Source: Oscillospiraceae bacterium
Lineage (GTDB): Bacteria; Bacillota; Clostridia; Oscillospirales; UBA929
Assembly: GCA_031271525.1 (NCBI GenBank)
Contig: JAISVO010000175.1
Location: forward strand, 1 to 14,468
Reading direction: 5' to 3'
Length of the DNA stretch: 14,468 bases
Under the pieces are notes generated by a model that saw only the letters and a list, made by a program, of their open reading frames with translations, was not told the origin of the DNA and searched no databases. Position 1 is the stretch's first letter; every line of letters starts with the position of its first letter. Positions 5,911-12,376 of the stretch are shown one piece after another. A program made the position numbers and the translations under genes.

Positions 5911-5941
5911 AAAAAAATAAAGCCCCTTGACTGGCAAGGGG
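5911..5941 (-). terminator. Terminator after yabR, overlapping the rpmG promoter start site
   Basis: CCCCTTG (5923-5929) and CAAGGGG (5935-5941) form a 7-bp stem with a 5-nt loop. On the minus strand this is followed by CTTTATTTTTTT (5911-5922), a good intrinsic terminator for the spoVB...yabR transcript. Confidence 0.8.
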
Positions 5942-5942
5942 T

Positions 5943-5971
5943 ATTGTACCATAGGTTTATACTGCTGTCAA
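5943..5971 (-). promoter_or_regulatory. Promoter of the rpmG-secE-nusG-rplK-rplA operon
   Basis: TTGACA (5966-5971) and TACAAT (5943-5948) on the minus strand are separated by exactly 17 nt; the -35 box is perfect and the -10 box is 5/6. It begins 3 nt past the yabR stop. Predicted start is near 5936, inside the terminator hairpin, so its own RNA would lack most of the 5' arm. Confidence 0.82.
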
Positions 5972-5974
5972 GCA

Positions 5975-6358
5975 TTATTTTCTCCGCCGCACGCCATGTT
6001 TATCGGAGTGGTGGCGCAAGTCGCTGATCTTGCTCTCCGAATCGGACATGAAAGCTTTGAGTTTGTCCTCGAAGGTGGGCGGTCCGGACGGCGCGCCCCG
6101 GCGGGAGGGGTAGTTCTCCCTCGGCGGCGGCGGAACCGCTTTTTTGATCGAAAGGTTGATCCGCCCTTCGGGGCTTACGCCAACAACCTTCACACGCACC
6201 TCCTGCCCTTCGGTCAGGTGGTCGCGGATCTCGTTGACATAGGAATGGGCAATCTCGGAGATGTGCACCATGCCGGATCGACCGTCTTCCAGCGCGACAA
6301 ACGCGCCGAACTTAGTGATGCCCGTGACCTTTCCGTTGAAGATAGCGTCGTTTTCCAT
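5975..6358 (-). CDS. yabR: S1 RNA-binding domain protein, YabR-like
   Basis: A 127-residue protein with an N-terminal S1 domain (about 1-73: FNGKVTGITKFGAFVAL, GMVHISEIAHSYV, GQEVRVKVVGVSPEGRINLSIK) followed by a proline- and charge-rich tail. It is close in size and layout to B. subtilis YabR and general stress protein 13, which bind RNA and the ribosome. It follows divIC at 87 nt, the same order as in B. subtilis. The 87-nt gap holds no recognisable gene or promoter. Start ATG has AAGGG 5 nt upstream. Confidence 0.9.
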   Translation of the reverse strand: MENDAIFNGKVTGITKFGAFVALEDGRSGMVHISEIAHSYVNEIRDHLTEGQEVRVKVVGVSPEGRINLSIKKAVPPPPRENYPSRRGAPSGPPTFEDKLKAFMSDSESKISDLRHHSDKHGVRRRK

Positions 6359-6445
6359 CGTGACCCTTTTTTCCCCCTGGTAGTAGTTTCTTTCGTAGCG
6401 CTGCTCCGTCGCCGGGCAGGATGCCTTGGAACCGACAGGCCATTG

Positions 6446-6724
6446 TCAGGGATTGCGATTCACTATGATGATCTCCCCCGGAGCGACGAGCCCAAGGCGT
6501 TCTCTGGCAAGGCGGGCGTAAACGTCCTCGATGTCGTCAGACCCAATACCCTCCCGCAGGGTCTCGTTCAGGAGCTCCTGCGCCGTTAGGGACTTTGCCA
6601 GTTCGGCGTTTTCGCTTCTGCGTTTGTTGATTTGACCCTGCAACGCCACCAGAGTGAGGGCTGACCACACCGCAAACACCAAAATCACCAGCTTGCCCAG
6701 CCAACGTTTTCTCTTTCGTCTCAT
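6446..6724 (-). CDS. divIC: Septum formation initiator DivIC (FtsB-like)
   Basis: A 92-residue bitopic protein: basic N-terminus (MRRKRKRW), one transmembrane helix (about 10-28), a coiled-coil-prone extracytoplasmic helix (about 29-60) and the characteristic end ARERLGLVAPGEIII (70-87). DivIC pairs with FtsL and DivIB in the divisome. The ATG at 6722-6724 has GGAG 6 nt upstream, and this lies inside the yabQ frame. Gene position between yabQ and yabR matches the conserved Firmicutes order. No frame problem is seen in divIC itself. Confidence 0.93.
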   Translation of the reverse strand: MRRKRKRWLGKLVILVFAVWSALTLVALQGQINKRRSENAELAKSLTAQELLNETLREGIGSDDIEDVYARLARERLGLVAPGEIIIVNRNP

Positions 6725-7178
6725 GTTTTCTCCGCTCCGTATCGCCGTTTTTTCGCTCTTCCCTTAGTATATGCCATCTTTGGATAAAAGGGAAGAGTTT
6801 TGTTAAAACTTTATGAATTTTTTTTGCGACAAAGACAAACGGAAGGGTCAACACCCGTATCAGCTCGGTCGCTCCGTCCACAACCGCGAACCCCACGGCC
6901 CGCACAAAGACGGACAGAAGCAGGAAATACGCGACAATCCCAAGCCCCATCGCGAGGAGTGAAAACTCCCGAAGCTCGCCGCTGCCGAAGGTCATGGCAA
7001 ACCAAAAAGCCATTGCCGCGCAGGTCAGCCAGAAAAGCAGATCGAGCATCGCCGTGACGATCCGGAGGGGCACCCGCCCGCGGACGATCCGCATGCAGTC
7101 GTAGACAAACCCCATTCCGGCCCCCATCAGCAGAGCCGCCGCAAATTCCAGAAGCTGCCCGTGAAGCGATACCTCCAT
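6537..7178 (-). CDS. yabQ: Spore cortex biosynthesis protein YabQ
   Basis: The first 120 or so residues match YabQ: MEVSLHGQLLEFAAALLMGAGMG and VYDCMRIVRG, with hydrophobic segments near 8-28, 40-62 and 70-92 and a fourth near 105-118. YabQ is a membrane protein needed for cortex formation in B. subtilis. Start ATG (7176-7178) is 2 nt after yabP. The frame does not stop near residue 150 where the membrane-proximal basic tail ends. It runs on 188 nt through divIC in another frame to TGA 6537-6539, giving 213 residues. The tail after about residue 152 is highly basic and reads like an out-of-frame shadow of divIC. It may still be translated, since 200-odd residues is near the length of B. subtilis YabQ. 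Confidence 0.85.
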   Translation of the reverse strand: MEVSLHGQLLEFAAALLMGAGMGFVYDCMRIVRGRVPLRIVTAMLDLLFWLTCAAMAFWFAMTFGSGELREFSLLAMGLGIVAYFLLLSVFVRAVGFAVVDGATELIRVLTLPFVFVAKKIHKVLTKLFPFIQRWHILREERKNGDTERRKHETKEKTLAGQAGDFGVCGVVSPHSGGVAGSNQQTQKRKRRTGKVPNGAGAPERDPAGGYWV

Positions 7179-7180
7179 AC

Positions 7181-7438
7181 TCAGCGGAACAGCCGGGAGA
7201 AAAAGCCGCCCTGAGGACGCGCTTCCTCATAGACCATACTGTCGATCTTGCCCTCGACCGTCAGTTCCCCGCCCTCGATGCTGAGCTTATCCACCTTCAA
7301 CCCGACACCCCGGATGACAAGCGTCCCCTCCGACGTTTCGCAGGTGACCCCGTGCTCGTCAAAACTCGCGACGTCGTTCACCCCGGAAACCATCAGACGG
7401 TTCCGCCCGTTGAGAATCAAATTGTGCTGCTTCTCCAT
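7181..7438 (-). CDS. yabP: Sporulation protein YabP
   Basis: An 85-residue YabP: NGRNRLMVSGVNDVASFDEHGVTCETSEGTLVIRGVGLKVDKLSIEGGELTVEGKIDSMVY is the usual beta-rich core, ending with the short tail GGFFSRLFR. Needed for spore cortex and coat assembly with YabQ in B. subtilis. Start ATG at 7436-7438 is chosen because GGGGGAG lies 6 nt upstream and the upstream residues of the longer open frame are not YabP-like. Possible sigma-E-type promoter at 7461-7490. Confidence 0.9.
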   Translation of the reverse strand: MEKQHNLILNGRNRLMVSGVNDVASFDEHGVTCETSEGTLVIRGVGLKVDKLSIEGGELTVEGKIDSMVYEEARPQGGFFSRLFR

Positions 7439-7460
7439 CCATGTCTCCCCCCTTCTATCC

Positions 7461-7490
7461 ATAGATATGCTGGGGGAAGGACAAACATGC
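7461..7490 (-). promoter_or_regulatory. Possible sigma-E-type promoter for yabPQ
   Basis: On the minus strand GCATGTT (7484-7490) resembles the sigma-E -35 (6 of 7 to KMATATT). 14 nt downstream is CATATCTA (7462-7469), which keeps only CATA of CATACAnT. B. subtilis yabP is under sigma-E, so the site is plausible, but the -10 match is poor. Confidence 0.3.
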
Positions 7491-7495
7491 CATCC

Positions 7496-7540
7496 GCAGG
7501 GGCGCGCTTTGTGCGCCGGCGGACAGAGTCCGCCCCTACA
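7496..7540. repeat. REP-like palindromic element at the 3' end of rqcP
   Basis: Outer arms AGGGGCG (7498-7504) and CGCCCCT (7531-7537) pair. Inside are a 7-bp hairpin GGCGGAC/GTCCGCC (7518-7524/7528-7534) and a 5-bp hairpin GGCGC/GCGCC (7501-7505/7513-7517), so alternative folds share bases with the outer arms. The sequence is of the GTAGGGGCGG...CCGCC type that I know as common interspersed repeats in Oscillospirales genomes. The TAG stop of rqcP (7536-7538) is part of it. Only one copy is seen in this window. Confidence 0.55.
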
Positions 7541-7775
7541 ATTCCCGGTACAGCCCGGCGGCGGCGTCTTTCGCGGCGTACTCGGCGACGCTGACAACCT
7601 CGATCCGGGTCAGACGCGCGCCGAACCGGATCTCGATGACATCGCCCACCTTGACCTCGTACGCCGCCTTTGCGGGTTTGCCGTTAACCGAGACCCGCTC
7701 GTTGTCACAGGCTTCGTTTGCCACCGTACGGCGCTTGATCAGCCGGGAAACCTTTAGGTATTTATCCAAACGCAT
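7536..7775 (-). CDS. rqcP: RNA-binding S4 domain protein RqcP (YabO)
   Basis: A 79-residue single S4-domain protein: MRLDKYLKVSRLIKRRTVANEACDNERVSVNGKPAKAAYEVKVGDVIEIRFG is the family signature. RqcP (B. subtilis YabO) acts with RqcH at the split 50S subunit to add C-terminal alanine tails during ribosome quality control. Start ATG 7773-7775, with GGGGGA 6 nt upstream, beats the upstream in-frame ATG at 7814 inside the hup terminator. The last codons LYREL run straight into the repeat at 7496-7540, which provides the stop. The terminator of hup lies only about 19 nt before the start, with no room for a promoter of its own. Confidence 0.93.
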   Translation of the reverse strand: MRLDKYLKVSRLIKRRTVANEACDNERVSVNGKPAKAAYEVKVGDVIEIRFGARLTRIEVVSVAEYAAKDAAAGLYREL

Positions 7776-7794
7776 TACAATTCCCCCATCTGCG

Positions 7795-7835
7795 AAAAAG
7801 ACCTGTCCCCGCACCCGGGACGGGTACGGGGACAG
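7795..7835 (-). terminator. Intrinsic terminator after hup
   Basis: CTGTCCCCG (7803-7811) and CGGGGACAG (7827-7835) form a 9-bp stem, extended inside by ACCCG/CGGGT (7813-7817/7821-7825) around a 3-nt loop. On the minus strand it is followed by GTC and five Ts (7795-7799). rqcP begins about 19 nt further on. Confidence 0.85.
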
Positions 7836-7845
7836 ACGTCTTAAC

Positions 7846-8121
7846 TTACTTATTCACGGATTCCTTCAGCGCTTTGCCGGCCTTGAATACGGGGCTTTTG
7901 GACGCCGGGATGTTGATGCTTTCCCGTGTCTTGGGATTCCGTCCCACACGCGCCTCGCGCTGCTTGACCTCAAAAGAGCCGAAGCCGACGAGCTGCACTT
8001 TGTCACCCGTTGCCAGAGCGTTGCCGACGACATCGAAGACCGCCGTTATGGCCGCATCGGAGTCTTTCTTGGTTAACCCTGTTTTTTCCGATACCGCGTT
8101 GGTAAGTTCCGCCTTGTTCAT
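7846..8121 (-). CDS. hup: DNA-binding protein HU
   Basis: A 91-residue HU of the usual length. It starts MNKAELTNAVSEKTGLTKKDSDAAITAVF, has the GFGSFEVKQREARVGRNPKTRE core, and the arm tip INIPASKSPVFKAGKALK that bends DNA. HU compacts the nucleoid and assists replication and recombination. Start ATG 8119-8121 has a strong AAGGAGG 7 nt upstream. It is 30 nt after mazG. This position between mazG and rqcP is common in Clostridia. The gene has its own terminator at 7795-7835. Confidence 0.97.
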   Translation of the reverse strand: MNKAELTNAVSEKTGLTKKDSDAAITAVFDVVGNALATGDKVQLVGFGSFEVKQREARVGRNPKTRESINIPASKSPVFKAGKALKESVNK

Positions 8122-8151
8122 TTTTGTTCCTCCTTAAAATTCTCTTGTATG

Positions 8152-8595
8152 CTATAGGCTGCCGTCTTTAGACGAATCGCCTGTGTAGCCCGATTTTTCC
8201 CGTTTCTTCGCTTCTTTCCAAGAGGCCAGCGCCTCCTCGGTGTTTGCCGCCTTAACATCGCCGAAGACATGCGGGTGACGGCGGATCAGCTTGGCGCACA
8301 GCCCGCTCAGCACGTCGTCAATGTTGAAGCGCCCCTCCTCCGAAGCGATTTGGGAATGGAAAACCACCTGCAACAGGACATCGCCCAGTTCTTCCCGCAT
8401 CATCCCGTCGCTTCCGGCGTCGATCGCCTCCAGAAGTTCCCCGCACTCCTCGGCGAGGTTGTCCCGGATCGAGAGATGGGTCTGCTCCCGATCCCACGGA
8501 CAGCCTTCCGGGGAGCGGAGTTTCGCCATCAGCCAGAGGAGCTTGTCCCACCCCGTAAGAGAGTCATACACAGAATCTACCACAGTTATCCCCAT
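8152..8595 (-). CDS. mazG: MazG-family nucleotide pyrophosphohydrolase (single domain)
   Basis: A 147-residue protein with the MazG-family metal motif: E49 E50 and E53 (AEECGELLEA) and E69 with D72 (EELGDVLLQ), preceded by LRSPEGCPWDREQTH (26-40). MazG hydrolyses non-canonical or excess NTPs to NMP and pyrophosphate. It ends after the HPHVFGD and ASWKEAKKREK segment, where two-domain MazG (about 260 residues) would go on. It also lacks the tetrapyrrole-methylase-like domain of B. subtilis YabN, so it is a compact form. The gene lies 34 nt after spoVB. The ribosome site AAGG is weak and about 8 nt upstream. Confidence 0.9.
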   Translation of the reverse strand: MGITVVDSVYDSLTGWDKLLWLMAKLRSPEGCPWDREQTHLSIRDNLAEECGELLEAIDAGSDGMMREELGDVLLQVVFHSQIASEEGRFNIDDVLSGLCAKLIRRHPHVFGDVKAANTEEALASWKEAKKREKSGYTGDSSKDGSL

Positions 8596-8629
8596 TCTAC
8601 AAGCCTTTTTTTCAAAACTTTCGAAAAAT

Positions 8630-10246
8630 TTATTGAATCCGAAGGATTTTTGCCAGCTTCATCCCACCCGGAAGAAGCTCCAAGTCCCGTTTCGGCAATC
8701 CCTTGATCAAGATTAGGAGGATAAAATAGGACAGCAGTCCCGCTCCCATCGCCAGAATGACCGCGATGTTGCCGTTTTGAAGAAAGTAATGGAAGAAGTG
8801 ATAGTTCCCCAAAGCAATCAACCCCATTCCAACGGCCGCGACCAACGGTTTTAAGAATTCCTTGAGGAGGGTCAGCCCCGCACCGGTCACTCGGATCACC
8901 GCCGTGAGGTTGAGGAGGGCGACAATGACAAAACAGGCGACCGTGCCAATCGGCGCTCCGTTGATCTGGATGTCCGGGTCGCTGACCAGCGTGTAGGTGC
9001 AGATCAGCTTGACTGCCGAACCGATTGCCATCGTGACGATAGGGACATACACCATCCCCATCGACTGCAGGACGGAATTGCTTACCGTGACGATACAGAC
9101 GAAGATCACCGCGATCCCCAAGACTTGGAGCAGTGGGGCCGCGATGCCGACGCTCTCCGCGTCGCTGTAGAGAAGGGAGAGGATCGGTTTCGCCAAGAAG
9201 ACAAACCCCATTCCGGCGGGCATTCCCATCAGCGCCGTCACGGCGAAGGCGGACCGGGTGGTGCGGACGATCCCCGGGTTGTCCCGGCGGATCCGGTAGG
9301 CCGCGATCGCCGGCAGAAGACTGACCGCTAAGGTTAGGACAAAGGAACCCGGGAGGTTGAACAGGGTCAGCGCCCACGTATACGCGCCGTGGTACCGGTC
9401 CCGCGCCGCCTCGCCGAACCCCGCGCCGCTGACCAGCAATCCCCTAGTGAGGCCCGAGTCGATCAAGTTCGTGATGCTGATCACCGCCGAGCCGAGGGTG
9501 ATCGGAATCGCGACAGAGATCATCTCCTTGAGGATGACCGAACGCCGACGTCCCGAGCCGCCGCCAGAGCGGATCAAACCCGCCCTGCGATTCCGGAGAA
9601 CGAGGTAGACAGCCGAGAAAAGAATACCCGCGCTGACGCCTAAAATCGCCATCGCGGAGCCGGTCGCGTTGCGGAGCCGCGCGTTCTCGGCAGTGCCGTC
9701 CGATGGTATTATAACCGTGAGCGCTATGAATGTCAACCCTGTTCCGAAAAGCAGCTTTCCGAACGCCTCGATGACCTGCGAAACCGCCGTCGGTTTCATG
9801 TCGCCGAGCCCTTGACAGACACCCCGGTAGGGACAGATAAAGACGATCAGAAAAACGCTGGGCGCGACCGCGCGAATCGCCCACGCGGCGTCCTCCGCGC
9901 TCTGCAGGGACGCCAGCCAGTCGGCGCCGAAGAACATGAAGAGCGCGCCCGCCGAACCGATCCCGAGGAAGAGGATGAACGCGACCGAGAAGATGCGCTT
10001 GGTGTCGTTCCGTCCGGTCGCCGTGCTCTCGCTCACCATCTTGGAGATCGCCACCGGAAGCCCCGCGGTTGCCAAGACAAAGAGGAACGCATAGATGTTA
10101 TAGGCAACGTTATAGAGACCCGAACCCTCCGCGCCCAGAAGGTTTTGGATGGGGACCTTATAGAGGGCGCCGATGACCTTGACCGCCACCGTAGCGATGG
10201 ACAGGCTCAAAGCCCCGCGCAGAAAATTCTGGTTTTTGCCCGCCAT
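8630..10246 (-). CDS. spoVB: Polysaccharide biosynthesis/lipid flippase, SpoVB family (MATE/MurJ-like)
   Basis: A 538-residue protein with about 14 hydrophobic segments, as expected for the polyisoprenoid flippase superfamily. It starts MAGKNQNFLRGALSLSIATVAVKVIGALYKVPIQNLLGAEGSGLYNVAYNIY, a conserved opening of SpoVB/YabM proteins. Such proteins move lipid-linked precursors across the membrane; SpoVB is needed for spore cortex, while YabM/MurJ-like paralogs serve vegetative wall synthesis. The position next to mazG is that of B. subtilis yabM (a close SpoVB relative). The ribosome site GGGGGG precedes the ATG by 5 nt. It is separated from mtaD by 72 nt in which I see no clear promoter or terminator. 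I cannot tell vegetative from sporulation role. Confidence 0.88.
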   Translation of the reverse strand: MAGKNQNFLRGALSLSIATVAVKVIGALYKVPIQNLLGAEGSGLYNVAYNIYAFLFVLATAGLPVAISKMVSESTATGRNDTKRIFSVAFILFLGIGSAGALFMFFGADWLASLQSAEDAAWAIRAVAPSVFLIVFICPYRGVCQGLGDMKPTAVSQVIEAFGKLLFGTGLTFIALTVIIPSDGTAENARLRNATGSAMAILGVSAGILFSAVYLVLRNRRAGLIRSGGGSGRRRSVILKEMISVAIPITLGSAVISITNLIDSGLTRGLLVSGAGFGEAARDRYHGAYTWALTLFNLPGSFVLTLAVSLLPAIAAYRIRRDNPGIVRTTRSAFAVTALMGMPAGMGFVFLAKPILSLLYSDAESVGIAAPLLQVLGIAVIFVCIVTVSNSVLQSMGMVYVPIVTMAIGSAVKLICTYTLVSDPDIQINGAPIGTVACFVIVALLNLTAVIRVTGAGLTLLKEFLKPLVAAVGMGLIALGNYHFFHYFLQNGNIAVILAMGAGLLSYFILLILIKGLPKRDLELLPGGMKLAKILRIQ

Positions 10247-10318
10247 GCCAACCCCCCAAAGTCAGTTAACAGTCAGGATACGTGGGACGTGCGATACTCT
10301 ACGGTATGCGGGTTTAGG

Positions 10319-11569
10319 CTAAAAGATACAAGCAGCCTTGCGGGTTTCGTGCAAGACCCGCTCCCGGTCAATAGTCAAAAACTCACCGTCCCGGTAAAGG
10401 ATCTTGCCGTTGACCATCGTCAGGCGGACATCCGAGCCGCGCGCGCTGTAGACGACCGAGCTGACGACGTTGTGCAGCGGCTGCAGGTGGGGCTGATCAA
10501 AGTCGAGGAGGATCAGGTCGGCTTCACAGCCAAGGGCGATCTGTCCCGCGTTCCGCCCCTGCGACGCCGCGCCGTTGACCGTCGCGAGCCGGAGCGCCCC
10601 GGTCGCCGTCAGAGGGTCGTTCCCCGCCGCGAGGAGCGCCGCGGTCTTCATCTCCTCAAAGAGATCCAGACTGTTGTTGCTCGCCGCGCCGTCGGTGCCG
10701 AGGGCGACATTGACCCCGCCCTTGACCATCGCGCGTACCCGCGCCGTACCGCTGCCGAGCTTTAAGTTGCTGACCGGGTTATGGACCGCCGACGCGCCGC
10801 GCGCCGCGAGGATCGCGATGTCCTCATCGGTGATATGGACGCAGTGCGCCGCCGTGACCGGGACCGAAAACAGCCCGTGGCGGTCAAAGACCGCCGTCGG
10901 GGTCAAGCCGTATTTCGCGACGCACTCGTTATGCTCCCGCGCCGTCTCGGAAAGGTGGGTGTGGATCCGCAGACCATGCTTTTGCGCGAAACGAACCGCC
11001 GCCTCCCAGATCTCGGGACCGGAGGTGTACTCCGCGTGGACCGACGCGTCGACTTGGATCCGGTTGTTGTCAAAGCCGTGGTACCGCGCAACCAGCTCCT
11101 CCGCCTCCGAGAAGCGGACCTCGTTGTTCTCCGCCATGAACGGGCGGGACAGGTTTCCCTTCATCCCGCTCTCGGCGACCGCGTACGCGATGTCGGCGGA
11201 GAAAAAGTACATGTCGGTGACCGACACCGTGCCTGACGCGAGGCACTCCATCAGCGCGAGCTGGGCGCCGGTGCGGACAAGCCCGCCTGTGAGCTTGTCC
11301 TCCGCCGGAAAGATGTGCTGAAAGAGCCATGTTTGCAAATCCATATCGTCGGCATAGCCGCGCAAAAGGGTCATCGGGAGGTGGGTGTGCGCGTTGGTCA
11401 GCCCCGGCATCAGCACCTTTCCCCTGCCGTCGATGACATTTGCCGCCGTTTCCGCCGGCGGCTGCGGTCCGATATAGGTTATCAACCCCGCGTTGATGCC
11501 GATATAGGCGTCCTTCAGCGCGGAGCCGTCCGGCAGGACCGCCGTGACGTTTTCAAAGACGGTGTCCAT
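10319..11569 (-). CDS. mtaD: Amidohydrolase, 5'-methylthioadenosine/S-adenosylhomocysteine deaminase type
   Basis: A 416-residue amidohydrolase of the cytidine/guanine/MTA deaminase group. Metal-site residues are seen as H61 and H63 (NAHTHLPM), H205 (HTHLSET, with E208 as the proton shuttle), and D293 (GTDGAASNNSLD); H242 and H245 (AAHCVH) complete the usual set. It converts the adenine ring of methylthioadenosine, adenosylhomocysteine or adenosine to hypoxanthine. Substrate choice is not readable. It starts on the base after the purine phosphorylase stop, with GGAGG 8 nt upstream. Its 6-oxopurine product is the natural substrate of that neighbour, which fits a salvage route. The stop is TAG. 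Confidence 0.9.
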   Translation of the reverse strand: MDTVFENVTAVLPDGSALKDAYIGINAGLITYIGPQPPAETAANVIDGRGKVLMPGLTNAHTHLPMTLLRGYADDMDLQTWLFQHIFPAEDKLTGGLVRTGAQLALMECLASGTVSVTDMYFFSADIAYAVAESGMKGNLSRPFMAENNEVRFSEAEELVARYHGFDNNRIQVDASVHAEYTSGPEIWEAAVRFAQKHGLRIHTHLSETAREHNECVAKYGLTPTAVFDRHGLFSVPVTAAHCVHITDEDIAILAARGASAVHNPVSNLKLGSGTARVRAMVKGGVNVALGTDGAASNNSLDLFEEMKTAALLAAGNDPLTATGALRLATVNGAASQGRNAGQIALGCEADLILLDFDQPHLQPLHNVVSSVVYSARGSDVRLTMVNGKILYRDGEFLTIDRERVLHETRKAACIF

Positions 11570-12376
11570 TTACAGTTCCTCCAAACAACGCAGGATGAGT
11601 TTTGAGAAGACATCCTTCGACTTCTCGGCGGTATCCAGCACCTCTTCCTCGCTCAGCCCGTGGGACTGCAGCCCGGCCGCTTTGTTGCAAACCAAGGAAA
11701 AACCCAATACCTCCATCCCGGCGTGGGACGCCGCGATGACCTCGGGCACCGTGCTCATCCCGACCGCGTCCGCGCCGAGGATTTTGGCGGCGCGGATCTC
11801 CGCCGGCGTTTCGTACTGCGGTCCCGGGAAATACATGTACACCCCTTCGGGCAGCGGGATACCCATCGACCTTGCCGCTTCCCTCGCTTTTGCCCGGAGC
11901 GCCGGGGTGTAGGCGAAGGACATGTCGGTGAAGCGGCTGCCGAACTCGGGGAGGTTCTCCCCCCGGAGCGGGCTTTCGTCGAAGAACTTGATGTGGTCGG
12001 TGATCAGCATGATGTCGCCCGGCGCGTAAGAGACGCCGCCGGACGCGTTCGTGACCAGCAGGGTTTTTGCGCCGAGCAGCCGCAGGGTGCGTATGCCGTA
12101 AACCGATTCGGTATAGCCGTACCCCTCGTAGTAGTGGAACCGTCCCTGCATGACGGCGACCTTCTTCCCCCCCAGCACGCCCAGCACCAGCCTTCCGGCA
12201 TGACCCGGCGCGGTGGACCGTGGGAAGTTCGGGATTTCCTCATACGGGATGACCGCGGCGTTTTCGCACCGATCGCCCAGAAACCCCAATCCCGAACCCA
12301 GCACCAAGGCGATGTCGGGTGTGAAGTTTCCGGTGCGGCTGCGGATATAATCGGCTGAAGCGGTGTAGCGGGTCAT
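11570..12376 (-). CDS. punA: Purine nucleoside phosphorylase, trimeric type I
   Basis: A 268-residue trimeric PNP. Phosphate and nucleoside site: LGSGLG (26-31, S28), the PGH motif with H59, QGRFHYYEGY (77-86, R79), VTNASGG (108-114), GPQYETPAE (185-193, with E189), GMSTVPEVI (206-214) and CNKAAG (230-235, N231). E189 and N231 match the human E201 and N243 that select 6-oxopurines (inosine, guanosine). The ATG (12374-12376) overlaps the kinase stop by 4 nt (ATGA), so the two are coupled. Length is normal. Confidence 0.94.
   Translation of the reverse strand: MTRYTASADYIRSRTGNFTPDIALVLGSGLGFLGDRCENAAVIPYEEIPNFPRSTAPGHAGRLVLGVLGGKKVAVMQGRFHYYEGYGYTESVYGIRTLRLLGAKTLLVTNASGGVSYAPGDIMLITDHIKFFDESPLRGENLPEFGSRFTDMSFAYTPALRAKAREAARSMGIPLPEGVYMYFPGPQYETPAEIRAAKILGADAVGMSTVPEVIAASHAGMEVLGFSLVCNKAAGLQSHGLSEEEVLDTAEKSKDVFSKLILRCLEEL

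Noticed and set aside
5842..5922. Possible tRNA-Trp near secE, as in some bacteria
   Set aside because: No cloverleaf, T-loop GTTCGAATC or CCA end is present; the stretch is the rpmG leader and the terminator tail.
8586..9377. 263-codon minus-strand frame within spoVB
   Set aside because: An out-of-frame shadow of the flippase gene; glycine- and proline-rich with no domain.
10247..10318. Possible terminator or sporulation promoter between mtaD and spoVB
   Set aside because: There is only a short bulged hairpin (GCgATAC/GTATGC) without a T-tract and no convincing -35/-10 pair.
9812..10765. 317-codon plus-strand frame across spoVB and mtaD
   Set aside because: Antisense to two genes with clear family motifs, and of low-complexity, charged composition.
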